Of a stretch of DNA of 64,000 bases, positions 7,870-15,639 are shown piece by piece. Each line of letters opens with the position of its first letter. Within the stretch, counting starts at the first letter, position 1. The position numbers were made by a program, and so were the translations under genes. The notes under the pieces are model-generated. The model was not told the origin of the DNA. It saw only the letters and a program-made list of their open reading frames with translations, and searched no databases. This stretch comes from Vagococcus salmoninarum (GTDB lineage Bacteria; Bacillota; Bacilli; Lactobacillales; Vagococcaceae), in assembly GCF_003987495.1 (NCBI RefSeq), contig NZ_NGJU01000006.1, positions 62,001 to 126,000 of the forward strand, written 5' to 3'.

Positions 7870-9984
7870 ATGAAGAAAGAATCAACACAAAAGCTCATAT
7901 TAAATCCATCTATCGACAAGATGAAGGATAGTCAGCTTGTTGTTTGGTCCCATGACAATGAGTCGTATAAGATAAATTTCGAATTTAGCAAAATGGATTG
8001 CCCATTAATTTTGTCCGATAGCAAACCTAGGATATTGTTACTTTTTAAACCAAATAATGAAAAATATATCTATCCTTTGGTTATTGATAGTGAATTTCAA
8101 GGGAAGGCCAGCTTCACGTTTCCGGAAGATATTTTAGGGTTTTCGGGCGAGGTGCACGCTCACGTATACCTTGATTTTACAGATCATTCTCATGATTTTG
8201 GTCATTTTAAATTCATGATGGAAAAATCTGAAATAGATAATAAGTTAACTGGGCTATCTCAAATTTACGTCCACGAATTTACTCAAGCCGTTGCAGAAAT
8301 AAAAAAAATTGCCGATGAATACGAAGATAAGTATAAAACAGCAATAGAAAATAGTACAAAAGAATTTAACGATTTAATGAACAGTTGGGAAGAAATAGGG
8401 AACACAAATGAGTTAGCCACGAAAGTTGAAGTTGCGTTGGTTAAAGATACAATTGGTGATCTAAACTATGTCGGGACTAACCTCTGGGCACCTGAATTTT
8501 ATAAGGATAATGTTGGTTTTTATAACATTAGCGGCATTTTAGACACAAATGTAAAAGATTATATCTACACTGATTATATTGCAGTTAATCAAATTAAAAA
8601 AATTTGGATTAATGTTATTAACCCTATGACATCGGGATCTATCTATATTTTAGAGTATGACAAGAGTAAGAATTTTATTGCTAGGCGGTCACAATCAACT
8701 ACTACAATAGGGGAGTATTTTAGAGCCATCGGTGAGACTACAGCATTTATAAAATTAGATGCTCCAAATAAATTTGGCGGTAAAATCAAAGTAGAGCTAG
8801 GCAACAAAGCTACTGATTACTCAATCAGCCCTTTAGACACGCCTACAACAGCACAACTAAATGCGATTAAAAAAGAGGTGGAATACAGTAATAGATTAAT
8901 AAAAAAAGATGTATTCCCGCATTTTGTGATGCATAGAGGGTACAATTTAGGCACTAATATTTATCCAGAAAATAGTTTGCAATCTTTCGAAGCTAGCAAC
9001 AAAAACTATGGTTGCGAGACGGATATCAGAGCCACTAAAGATGGCAAGTTTGTGTGCATGCATGATGCGACTATTAATCGCACCACAACCGGGACAGGCG
9101 CAGTGTCCGAATTAACCTTAGCTCAAATTAGATCATTTAAACTAAAGACACCATTGATGTTAAACAGTGTCTACGCTTCGCAACTTGTTCCAACTTTCGA
9201 AGAATTTTTGGCAGTTATGCAAAAGAATGGCACAGTGCCATTTATCGAAATAAAAGCACTAGGCTCGGCAGCTAATTACGATGCCTTTTGTCAAGTTATC
9301 TCAAGTGCTGGAGCTGATAATTACGGCTATGTCATATCTTTTGATTACTCAGCTTTGCAGGAGGTTAGACTGAGGTTACCAGAAATGCGCCTGCAATTTT
9401 TATCAGGCACATTGGACGACAGTGTTATCAATCAAATCTTAGAGTTAGGTCGATGTGATGCAGATATCAGCGTAAATGGGCTTACTCAAGAAAAAGTGAA
9501 AAAAGCACATTCTAATGGTATAGCTGTCAACGCTTATACAATCAATAGTCTTGATAGTATACAAAAAGCAACGGCCTATGGAGTCGATTTTATAACTAGT
9601 GATATATCTCAAGCTAACGACCGAATGTGGGAAGCATCGCCGGAAAATACAACGAATGTAAACGATTCTTTTAGAATTGGATCACATCAATATTATGTGC
9701 GACTAAAAGAAGAATCAAAAGGTTGGGTGTTGATAGATGCTAAAATTGATGCTTCAAATATCACGAATAAAACTAAAGGACAAGTTTTTTTAAGCAATCT
9801 ACCGGAATGGGCAACACCTAAGATGGCTCACGTTTGGTGCGACGGATTTTTACGGGGGGTTGGGTCGTCACAGAACTATCCTACGACAATGGACATCCTA
9901 ACCACAGGCGAACTCACGGTAGGATTTGACTGGGACAAGAGCACCAGCTGGGTCAGTATTAATCATAGGTATTATGTTGGATAA
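7870..9984 (+). CDS. Baseplate/receptor-binding protein with glycerophosphodiester phosphodiesterase domain
   Basis: A 704-residue protein. Residues 1-140 are a BppU-type attachment domain; residues 195-330 are a module starting YVGTNLWAP and ending ATDYSI; residues 350-585 form a GDPD (glycerophosphodiesterase) TIM barrel with HRG (355-357), ENS, ETD (E383, D385) and HDATINRTT (H398 onward), so the catalytic His pair and metal ligands are kept. About 100 C-terminal residues resemble a tail carbohydrate or trimer module. In phages of Gram-positive bacteria such domains cut glycerol-phosphate teichoic acids, which suggests teichoic acid as receptor (inference). Start ATG 7870 follows AAGGAGG. 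Confidence 0.88.
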   Translation: MKKESTQKLILNPSIDKMKDSQLVVWSHDNESYKINFEFSKMDCPLILSDSKPRILLLFKPNNEKYIYPLVIDSEFQGKASFTFPEDILGFSGEVHAHVYLDFTDHSHDFGHFKFMMEKSEIDNKLTGLSQIYVHEFTQAVAEIKKIADEYEDKYKTAIENSTKEFNDLMNSWEEIGNTNELATKVEVALVKDTIGDLNYVGTNLWAPEFYKDNVGFYNISGILDTNVKDYIYTDYIAVNQIKKIWINVINPMTSGSIYILEYDKSKNFIARRSQSTTTIGEYFRAIGETTAFIKLDAPNKFGGKIKVELGNKATDYSISPLDTPTTAQLNAIKKEVEYSNRLIKKDVFPHFVMHRGYNLGTNIYPENSLQSFEASNKNYGCETDIRATKDGKFVCMHDATINRTTTGTGAVSELTLAQIRSFKLKTPLMLNSVYASQLVPTFEEFLAVMQKNGTVPFIEIKALGSAANYDAFCQVISSAGADNYGYVISFDYSALQEVRLRLPEMRLQFLSGTLDDSVINQILELGRCDADISVNGLTQEKVKKAHSNGIAVNAYTINSLDSIQKATAYGVDFITSDISQANDRMWEASPENTTNVNDSFRIGSHQYYVRLKEESKGWVLIDAKIDASNITNKTKGQVFLSNLPEWATPKMAHVWCDGFLRGVGSSQNYPTTMDILTTGELTVGFDWDKSTSWVSINHRYYVG

Positions 9985-9990
9985 TAACAA

Positions 9991-10022
9991 GGCGATTAAT
10001 CTTAGTTGATTAGTCGCTATTT
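9991..10022 (+). terminator. Hairpin between baseplate and lysis genes
   Basis: GGCGATTAATC (9991-10001) pairs with GATTAGTCGCT (10008-10018) across a 6-base loop, followed by ATTTATTTT. It is a weak, interrupted T-run, so it may act as a partial terminator or as an mRNA-processing hairpin at the border of tail and lysis modules. Confidence 0.5.
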
Positions 10023-10048
10023 ATTTTGAGTAAAGGAGTGAGCAAAGT

Positions 10049-10438
10049 GTGTTAGAAAAGGTTATGGAAATAAATAGTGTTGTTTTTGCCCTTGTGGGAG
10101 TAGGGGTGTTTAAGCTCTTTTATAACATGTCAAAAGCAGTTATCAAAAGAATCACTGATAAAAATAAACGCGATGCCAGTAACGAGAACGATATTACCGA
10201 AATGAAAAAAATGTTAATCATATTACAAAAATCGTTAGAGGTGCAAGAGCGATCTAGCGTATCAATGTTACACGATAAAGTTTACCGTAATTGCCGTGAG
10301 TATTTAAAACGAGGTTACGTCACAGTTGAGGAGCTAGATAACCTCGAATATCTTTACAAGAGCTACAAAGAGCAAGGTGGTAACGGCACTGGTGACAATT
10401 TATACAACCGGGTAAATGAGTTAGACATTAAAGACTAA
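10049..10438 (+). CDS. Small phage membrane protein upstream of the holin
   Basis: 129 residues, GTG start at 10049 behind AAAGGAG. Residues 8-25 form one hydrophobic segment (VVFALVGVGVFKLFY), followed by a basic stretch (KAVIKRITDKNKRD) and a soluble C-terminus containing RNCREYLKRGYVTVEEL and GGNGTGDNLYNRV. Proteins of this type sit directly before the holin in many phages of lactic acid bacteria. Topology and place suggest a role in lysis control or holin support; no enzymatic motif is visible. Confidence 0.6.
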   Translation: MLEKVMEINSVVFALVGVGVFKLFYNMSKAVIKRITDKNKRDASNENDITEMKKMLIILQKSLEVQERSSVSMLHDKVYRNCREYLKRGYVTVEELDNLEYLYKSYKEQGGNGTGDNLYNRVNELDIKD

Positions 10439-10455
10439 GAAAGAGGGAAAATAAA

Positions 10456-10683
10456 ATGAAATTAAAAAACAATAGTTACGACACTTTAAAATGGGTAGCG
10501 CTGATTGCGTTGCCGGCGGTTACGGTCTTTATTTCCACAGTGGGAGAGCCCTTAGGTTGGTCTTTTACTAATACGGCATTGATTGTGTTGCCAGCTGTCA
10601 GCGTACTTTTAGGGGCGTTGTTACAAACATCTACCGCTAAGTTTAATCAAAGTGACGATTATCCAAGTCGGAAAGGGGAATAA
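10456..10683 (+). CDS. Phage holin (phi LC3 family)
   Basis: 75 residues with two hydrophobic segments (about 13-30 and 38-58), a short turn between them (GEPLGWSF) and a charged C-terminus (DDYPSRKGE). Size, topology and the sequence around WVALIALPAV fit the phi LC3-type holins. It would form membrane lesions that let the downstream amidase reach the wall. Ribosome site AAGAGGG precedes the ATG; the endolysin starts 3 bases after the stop. Confidence 0.85.
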   Translation: MKLKNNSYDTLKWVALIALPAVTVFISTVGEPLGWSFTNTALIVLPAVSVLLGALLQTSTAKFNQSDDYPSRKGE

Positions 10684-10685
10684 AA

Positions 10686-11429
10686 ATGGAAATCATTAAT
10701 AAATCGGTCTGTCGTGGAGTCGCTGGCAAACGTCAAGGTAAAGTTAAAGGTATCGTGATACACAATGATGCCGGTAGTATCAACGCCACAGCTAAGCATT
10801 ACGTATCAGCCTTAGAAAAAATGAATAACAGCCAACTTACGAACGGCTTTGCTCATTATTACATTGATCGCAATACAGTTGCACGAGTAGAGGATACTTT
10901 TAATCAAGCATGGCACACCGCTAACGTTGACGGTAACGCAAACTACATCGGTTACGAGGTTTGCCAGTCAATTGGAGCAAGCGACGCCGACTTTTTAGCT
11001 AACGAACAAGCAACGTTTAAACAGGTCGCTGAGGATTTAAAATTTTATGGTCTTGAAGCTAATCGTAACACTGTTAAATTACATCGCGAGTTCGTTGCGA
11101 CAGCTTGTCCACACCGTTCTTGGGATTTGCACGGTAAGTCAGTAAACAGCGTTAAAGATTACTATATCAGTCAAATTAATAAATATATGGATGGAGGTGC
11201 AACTGTGGCAAAAGTAAAATACAGAAACAAAAAAGGGAAATACGAAGCGCTTAAAGACCTATCAATTTACAACGATAAAGAGCGCAAAAACCGTTCTACT
11301 TTAATCACTAAAAAAGGTAGTCGGTTTATCATCGACGAAATCGTCCAAATCAAAGGTAGTGTGCCAGTCGGGAAATTACGAGCAGGTGGATACATTACTT
11401 TGAGAGACGACTTTATCAAACCTTACTAA
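10686..11429 (+). CDS. Phage endolysin, N-acetylmuramoyl-L-alanine amidase
   Basis: 247 residues. Residues 20-155 form an Amidase_2/PGRP-type catalytic domain: GIVIHNDAG gives the first zinc His, AWHTANVD and LHREF contribute further conserved residues, and ATACPHRS carries the conserved Cys following the domain. Residues 178-247 (VKYRNKKGKYEALKDLSIYN onward) form a beta-rich SH3-like wall-binding domain. A possible internal start with ribosome site (GGAGGTGCAACTGTGG near 11,193-11,205) lies just before the binding domain, so a separate C-terminal form may be made. Confidence 0.9.
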   Translation: MEIINKSVCRGVAGKRQGKVKGIVIHNDAGSINATAKHYVSALEKMNNSQLTNGFAHYYIDRNTVARVEDTFNQAWHTANVDGNANYIGYEVCQSIGASDADFLANEQATFKQVAEDLKFYGLEANRNTVKLHREFVATACPHRSWDLHGKSVNSVKDYYISQINKYMDGGATVAKVKYRNKKGKYEALKDLSIYNDKERKNRSTLITKKGSRFIIDEIVQIKGSVPVGKLRAGGYITLRDDFIKPY

Positions 11430-11467
11430 AATTATTTAAGTTAGATTTGTATAAAAGGAGGTAAATC

Positions 11468-12547
11468 ATGAATGACAGTTTAAAAAGTGCGGTAGTCAAT
11501 CTTAAAGCTACCGCGGCTGAAAAGTTAACTCAAAATACAAGATTCGAGTTTTATTCTCACGATTATAAATCGGGTTATCTATTAGTTAAAATGCTAGGCG
11601 AGGACAATAAAAACTTGGTAGTATCAAATGATGATACCGTCCGAATTTTTATGAGAGTCAAAGATAACGATACTTACAAGCATTTAATTTATAAAATGAC
11701 TGTAAATGACAATGAATCAGGTATCGCAGAGTTAGAGATTCCGCCTCAAATTTTAGGCTACGTAGGCCGAGTTGAATGTGGTGTTTACATCGAGTTTACC
11801 GATGGAAAAACGCTAGATGTCGGTTATTTCGACTTTAAGATGCGGAAATCTATGATTGACGGTGAGTTTAAAGAGCTAGATACAATCTATGTTAAAGAGT
11901 TTTCAGACGCTTTAGAAAAAATCAAGTTAATCGCTGATGAGTACGAAACTAAATATGCAGTAGCAATTGATGAAAGCCAAGAAGAGTTTAATTTGTTTTT
12001 AAGCGAATCAAAGAATAATATGCAAGAATTGTTAGAGAGTGACGGTTTAGTTACTGCACAAGCACTAAAAAAAGCTGTAGATGATATAAATTACGTGGGG
12101 ACTAATTTATGGGCGCCTGATAAGTATAAAAACAACGTAGGTTTAATCAACTCTGACGGTAGTGTAGGCGTTTTTTCCAATTACGCCTATACAGATAAGA
12201 TATTGATAGGCAAGGCTAAAAAAATAACTAGGACAGTTTTTGTAATCCCCACCAAGGTACATGGGTGTAAATACAGCTATTATAACAAAGATGGTTCTTT
12301 CTTAAGTCAAAGTGCAGACTTGTCAACTGGCAACATAGGTAGTATTACCTCAAACATCCCCGAAGGAGCTTACACAGTTGTTATATATGCTTCGAGAAAA
12401 GAACGAGATCCTAATGTTAGGTTAAAGTTTGAATTTGGAGAAAAAGCCACTGACTACTCAATCAATCCTTACGACATTGAGACTTTATTTGACGACCTTA
12501 AAACTGCCACGTTAGAACTGTCAGACAAATTGCTAGGAGGTAAATAA
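11468..12547 (+). CDS. Second BppU-type baseplate-like protein, downstream of the endolysin
   Basis: 359 residues behind AAAGGAGG. It follows the plan of the first 340 residues of the 7870-9984 protein: BppU-type N-terminal domain, helix with IADEYETKY (IADEYEDKY in the paralogue), then the module DINYVGTNLWAP to KATDYSINPYD. The enzymatic C-terminus is absent. It ends in a short helix rather than a receptor domain. It may be a structural spare, or a decoy of the baseplate protein; position after the lysis genes suggests it was added by module duplication or exchange. Confidence 0.65.
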   Translation: MNDSLKSAVVNLKATAAEKLTQNTRFEFYSHDYKSGYLLVKMLGEDNKNLVVSNDDTVRIFMRVKDNDTYKHLIYKMTVNDNESGIAELEIPPQILGYVGRVECGVYIEFTDGKTLDVGYFDFKMRKSMIDGEFKELDTIYVKEFSDALEKIKLIADEYETKYAVAIDESQEEFNLFLSESKNNMQELLESDGLVTAQALKKAVDDINYVGTNLWAPDKYKNNVGLINSDGSVGVFSNYAYTDKILIGKAKKITRTVFVIPTKVHGCKYSYYNKDGSFLSQSADLSTGNIGSITSNIPEGAYTVVIYASRKERDPNVRLKFEFGEKATDYSINPYDIETLFDDLKTATLELSDKLLGGK

Positions 12548-12667
12548 ATGGATATGATTGCTAGTTTTTATTGTGAGAGCGTTTTGTTAGGTGACCGGAC
12601 AATTGAGGACGTACCTCTGAGGATTAGACATTTAGTTGAGCAAATGTTGGTAACTGATGAAGAGTAA
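12548..12667 (+). CDS. Very small phage protein (CD1375-like)
   Basis: A 39-codon frame, ATG at 12548 immediately after the TAA of the preceding gene, with GGAGG (12536-12540) at good spacing and ending just before a strong terminator. The protein (MDMIASFYCESVLLGDRTIE onward) resembles the roughly 40-residue CD1375-like proteins of prophages, which share the pattern of an N-terminal FY and a central R-T and VP segment. Function is unknown. Confidence 0.6.
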   Translation: MDMIASFYCESVLLGDRTIEDVPLRIRHLVEQMLVTDEE

Positions 12668-12680
12668 ATTTTTATAACGC

Positions 12681-12721
12681 AAAAGCCGTAGTCCTCTTAA
12701 TTGAGAACTACGGCTTTTTTG
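12681..12721 (+). terminator. Intrinsic terminator of the late phage operon
   Basis: AAAGCCGTAGT pairs with ACTACGGCTTT, with an inner CTC/GAG pair around a TTAATT loop, followed by T6. It closes the tail-lysis transcript. Confidence 0.9.
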
Positions 12722-12803
12722 TTGTGATTATTCATTATAATAGGTGTCTATTAATTATTTATATATGGTATTATTAAGTCATCATGTTTAATGGAGGTCA
12801 GTA

Positions 12804-13742
12804 ATGAAAGATTTTTTATATTTGGATACAAATTTGGTTAATTCATATTTAGCCCAAATCGATTCAGGATTATTGCAAAAAATGACGACAGGTGGAGAGT
12901 CACTAGAGTCAAATTCCGAAAATGGAGGAAATGAAATTTCTCAGCAAGGTGGTGGTAAGTTAAGTATTCCCGGTATAGCGGAAACTAATGGATCTTTGAA
13001 TAAAAAAGAAATCGATACTTTCTCACAAGTGTTTTCAAGTAAAAATAGTGAGTTAGTAGAGACCGCGTTACACGATTATTCATTTGATATTTTATTAAAT
13101 AGAATGATAGAAAAAGGAATGATATGTTCCGAAGAGGTTTACTTGGAAGGGAGTTTCGTTTCCTTAACAGGAGCTATAGATGTCGTTAATTTTGAACAAC
13201 TAAACAACGGTTCGACAGAAGAAAACATCTCACTTATACACCGCGAAGACGAGTCAGTAGAAAAAGCTCGAATTGAGTTGAAAAATATGACTAAAAAGTC
13301 AAGCAACGTATCACCCACTTCTCAAAAAGGGATAGCAATAAATGAGCTAAAAAAATTTATCGCTGAAAACGAGATTGATAGAGGAGTATTTGATAATATT
13401 GCCCGTTTTGGTAAATATGCAAATTATTTATTTCCAGAAACTTTTTTAGTTAAAATAGATAAATTGATCGGTTTTTGTAGCAATGATAATCTCAGGATGA
13501 ATATACCATCTTTAACAATTAGTGGCATAAGCACAAGAGAAGCTACTATCGTTGGTGTAGTGATGTCACAAAAAAGAAGTGACAGTCTTGTCCCTGAAGG
13601 AGGGATGCCGACTGACACGATTTTAAAGACTGCCCCAGCTATTCAAATGGACATAATGCTTTCTGAATTTGAACTAGCGGAAAAAGGCGACTATTATGTA
13701 AGACCAATCGCAGTTTACTTCGAAACTAGCGATACATATTAA
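12804..13742 (+). CDS. DUF6414-like prophage accessory protein
   Basis: 312 residues behind GGAGGT. The N-terminus FLYLDTNLVNSYLAQIDSGL is the characteristic opening of the DUF6414 family, followed by a Gly/Ser/Asn-rich stretch (about 30-60) and a mixed alpha/beta remainder. It stands alone between terminators, with its own leader, outside the late operon: the usual situation of a lysogeny-expressed accessory (moron) gene. Function is not established; a role in protecting the lysogen is a guess from place only. It converges with, and overlaps by 17 bases, a small minus-strand frame. Confidence 0.6.
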   Translation: MKDFLYLDTNLVNSYLAQIDSGLLQKMTTGGESLESNSENGGNEISQQGGGKLSIPGIAETNGSLNKKEIDTFSQVFSSKNSELVETALHDYSFDILLNRMIEKGMICSEEVYLEGSFVSLTGAIDVVNFEQLNNGSTEENISLIHREDESVEKARIELKNMTKKSSNVSPTSQKGIAINELKKFIAENEIDRGVFDNIARFGKYANYLFPETFLVKIDKLIGFCSNDNLRMNIPSLTISGISTREATIVGVVMSQKRSDSLVPEGGMPTDTILKTAPAIQMDIMLSEFELAEKGDYYVRPIAVYFETSDTY

Positions 13743-13890
13743 TTTTTTTCGTAACACTTTTATTCTGCGTTTCGAAAGCTGATTTTATTTTTTTTCGATT
13801 ATTGACAAAATCAGTTCGTTTATTTCTATTTTTTAACTCTAGAGATTGATATTCTTTTTCAATACGAAGTATTTTTTCTCTATATAGCAT
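13726..13890 (-). CDS. Small basic protein, unknown
   Basis: A 54-codon minus-strand frame with ATG at 13890-13888, preceded by an AGAGGTGG ribosome site 5 bases upstream and, further up, an extended -10 element (TG-A-TATAAT, plus-strand 13923-13930). The product starts MLYREKILRIEKEYQSLEL and is rich in Lys, Arg and Asn, mostly helical. It overlaps the end of the convergent DUF6414 gene by 17 bases. No family is recognised; it could regulate or act together with its neighbour. Confidence 0.5.
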   Translation of the reverse strand: MLYREKILRIEKEYQSLELKNRNKRTDFVNNRKKIKSAFETQNKSVTKKINMYR

Positions 13891-14043
13891 AGAAACCACC
13901 TCTTCTTCTTCTTCTCTTTTTTATTATATCATATTTTACTTGACAAAAAATAGTTATTACACTTTAAAAGTAGAAAATCTATAAGTATAAAGTAGAATGA
14001 GATTTTATAGAGGTGTCTGACTAATTATTTTACTGCATAATAA

Positions 14044-14080
14044 CAGCCCTTATCCTTAATTGGATAGGGGCTTATTTTTT
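14044..14080 (+). terminator. Intrinsic terminator without an obvious gene upstream
   Basis: AGCCCTTATCC (14045-14055) pairs over 11 positions with GGATAGGGGCT (14062-14072), followed by TATTTTTTT. On the plus strand no coding frame lies between it and 13,742; on the minus strand it sits just beyond the end of the four-gene operon. Confidence 0.75.
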
Positions 14081-14082
14081 TA

Positions 14083-14409
14083 TCAATATTGTATATAAAG
14101 TGATGTTTTTGGCTTTAACTCACTTACTACAGCATCTAATTTATTAAGGTAATTCGTAAAACGATACGGGACAGTATAAACATCTTCATGTTTTTCTAAA
14201 GTAAATATAAAGATATGATCGGCATTCTGGATAGGTATTAAAAGGGCGCCATGATTAATTTTGACGCTAGAAAACGACCATAGATTATACTTGATCCCTT
14301 CTATAATAGTTACCTCGGAAGACATACGTCTAAATGCCAAAGTGTTCTTCAGTAAATATGTAGGAGCGAAAAAGTCTTTAGGGACATTTATTTGTTGTGT
14401 AAATTCCAT
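14083..14409 (-). CDS. Hypothetical protein, last gene of SOS-boxed operon
   Basis: 108 residues starting MEFTQQINVPKDFFAPTY, a mix of beta strands and one C-terminal helix (YRFTNYLNKLDAVVSEL). No family is recognised. It starts 6 bases after the stop of the upstream gene, so it belongs to the four-gene minus-strand operon read from the promoter near 15,391-15,419. Confidence 0.55.
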   Translation of the reverse strand: MEFTQQINVPKDFFAPTYLLKNTLAFRRMSSEVTIIEGIKYNLWSFSSVKINHGALLIPIQNADHIFIFTLEKHEDVYTVPYRFTNYLNKLDAVVSELKPKTSLYIQY

Positions 14410-14415
14410 ATCCGC

Positions 14416-14688
14416 TTACCGGGCCATCGAGAAAGTTTTGACGAAGGAAGAAGGGTGACGAATAGTCATCTTATCAATGATTAGCTGTTGCTTGTTATTG
14501 AAGTGGCCAAAACAAGCAATTTCAGTTTGACCGTCCTCTAAAAATAAAAGTTGGTTAGCTAGTTCCTTTTTGCACACGATGCAGTTGACTTGCTCCTTAC
14601 TGGTTTGGAGAGTAAATCGAACTAACATGTCAGGAAATGTTTTGATTACTCTAATTTTATCAACAATACCAATGTGATTCGTTTTCAT
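14416..14688 (-). CDS. Hypothetical small beta-rich protein in SOS-boxed operon
   Basis: 90 residues starting MKTNHIGIVDKIRVIKTFPD, with a ribosome site AAGGAGG just before it. It alternates beta strands (IGIVDKIRVI, MLVRFTLQT, VNCIVCKKEL, IACFGHFNN) in a pattern compatible with an OB-fold, and has two Cys separated by CIVC. An OB-fold nucleic-acid binder would suit a DNA-damage operon, but that is inference from pattern only. Confidence 0.5.
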   Translation of the reverse strand: MKTNHIGIVDKIRVIKTFPDMLVRFTLQTSKEQVNCIVCKKELANQLLFLEDGQTEIACFGHFNNKQQLIIDKMTIRHPSSFVKTFSMAR

Positions 14689-14700
14689 TTGAAGTCCTCC

Positions 14701-15039
14701 TTAAAAAAGTCTACCAAAACCGTTATCGATAATATCATCTTGTGATCTAAAAAGGTGCCATACATCATTATGTATTAAAGTATCACTCTTTGCATGAAGT
14801 TGAACATTACTAATCTCATTTGATGGAAAAAATATTAGTCGCAACTCTTTCATAAGTTCAATAGTCAATAAATTCTTATTGGTTGGAGAAGATATGGAAA
14901 CATGATCCATACCTTGATAAGTCGAAGAAACAATTTTAAAATTTGAATAGTTTTTTCTCCATTTAAATACATTTCTTTGATCTCTAGTTTTTAGGAATGT
15001 GATATCTTGATTAACTACTATCCTATTTAAAGTTTTCAT
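14701..15039 (-). CDS. DUF7694-like phage protein in SOS-boxed operon
   Basis: 112 residues. The central pattern GMDHVSIS, ELMKELRLIFFPSNEI, then an aromatic-basic C-terminus (DVWHLFRSQ) matches the layout of small phage proteins grouped as DUF7694 (MxHVS, a helix before a Phe-Phe-Pro turn, HLW/HLF). The function of that family is unknown. It lies between two other small genes of the same operon with short gaps. Confidence 0.45.
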   Translation of the reverse strand: MKTLNRIVVNQDITFLKTRDQRNVFKWRKNYSNFKIVSSTYQGMDHVSISSPTNKNLLTIELMKELRLIFFPSNEISNVQLHAKSDTLIHNDVWHLFRSQDDIIDNGFGRLF

Positions 15040-15057
15040 TTGTTCACCTCGCTATAA

Positions 15058-15360
15058 TTAATCAAATTCAATTTCTGCAATAGATCCGTCAAGTTGTTCT
15101 AAAAAATCATCGGCCATTATAAACTCAATCCATGCTGATTTAAGTGAGTTTCCTTTCTCAGCTTTAACTTTTTCGTAAACATTGGTCATCAATTCTTTCC
15201 ATTGCATATCAATAGCACGTTCAATCTTTTCTTCATTCCATCGTTTTGCAGGTTTTCGTCTGGAATTTCGTGCGAGCTGATCGTCCATAGATATGCTATA
15301 AAAAGTTTCTTTACTGCTCATAACAGATTCCATGTATTCAATAAATTCTAATAGTGTCAT
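15058..15360 (-). CDS. Hypothetical protein, first gene of SOS-boxed operon
   Basis: 100 residues from ATG at 15360-15358, chosen because GGAGGT lies 6 bases upstream; a longer frame to 15,444 would run through the promoter. The protein starts MTLLEFIEYMESVMSSKETF, is acidic at the end (DGSIAEIEFD) and largely helical. It contains a basic patch (LARNSRRKPAKRWNEEKIER). Function unknown. It leads the operon controlled by the promoter with a LexA-type box described below. Confidence 0.6.
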   Translation of the reverse strand: MTLLEFIEYMESVMSSKETFYSISMDDQLARNSRRKPAKRWNEEKIERAIDMQWKELMTNVYEKVKAEKGNSLKSAWIEFIMADDFLEQLDGSIAEIEFD

Positions 15361-15390
15361 CGTATACCTCCGATTATTTTTCTTAACTAA

Positions 15391-15419
15391 AGTATACGAA
15401 CGTTTGTTCTTGTTGTCAA
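15391..15419 (-). promoter_or_regulatory. SigA promoter with LexA-type SOS box
   Basis: On the minus strand TTGACA (15419-15414) and TATACT (15396-15391) are separated by exactly 17 bases, a near-perfect sigma-A promoter. Between them CGAACGTTTGTTCT (plus-strand 15397-15410) carries GAAC-N4-GTTC, the core of the Gram-positive LexA (DinR) operator. A repressor bound there would cover the promoter, so the operon should be induced by DNA damage. Confidence 0.8.
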
Positions 15420-15591
15420 GAAGTTTAAAGGAAAAAATGACCATACTTTGACCATACTACTCAAGAATTATCAGAAATAGTTAAGATAACTCAAAATGAG
15501 AAACAGCTTAACGACAAGCTACGAAGTGTCCTCAGACTACGTCAGACTAGAGAAAGCTTATTACATTAAAATAGTCTTCCGACTATTCAAG

Positions 15592-15630
15592 AGACTGGAA
15601 TCCTTGGTATCCAAGGGTTTCGGTCTTTTT
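15592..15630 (+). terminator. Strong hairpin/terminator near the prophage end
   Basis: A 16-pair stem (15592-15607 with 15611-15626, including G-T pairs) closed by a 3-base loop and followed by T7. No plus-strand gene precedes it closely. Hairpins of this kind, with CCTTGG/CCAAGG at the tip, often accompany att regions of prophages in this group; that reading is inference. Confidence 0.7.
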
Positions 15631-15639
15631 TTATATCTT

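Noticed and set aside
15361-15444. N-terminal extension of the 15,058-15,360 gene to 15,444
   Set aside because: The extension would translate through the -35/-10 and SOS box; GGAGGT supports the ATG at 15,360.
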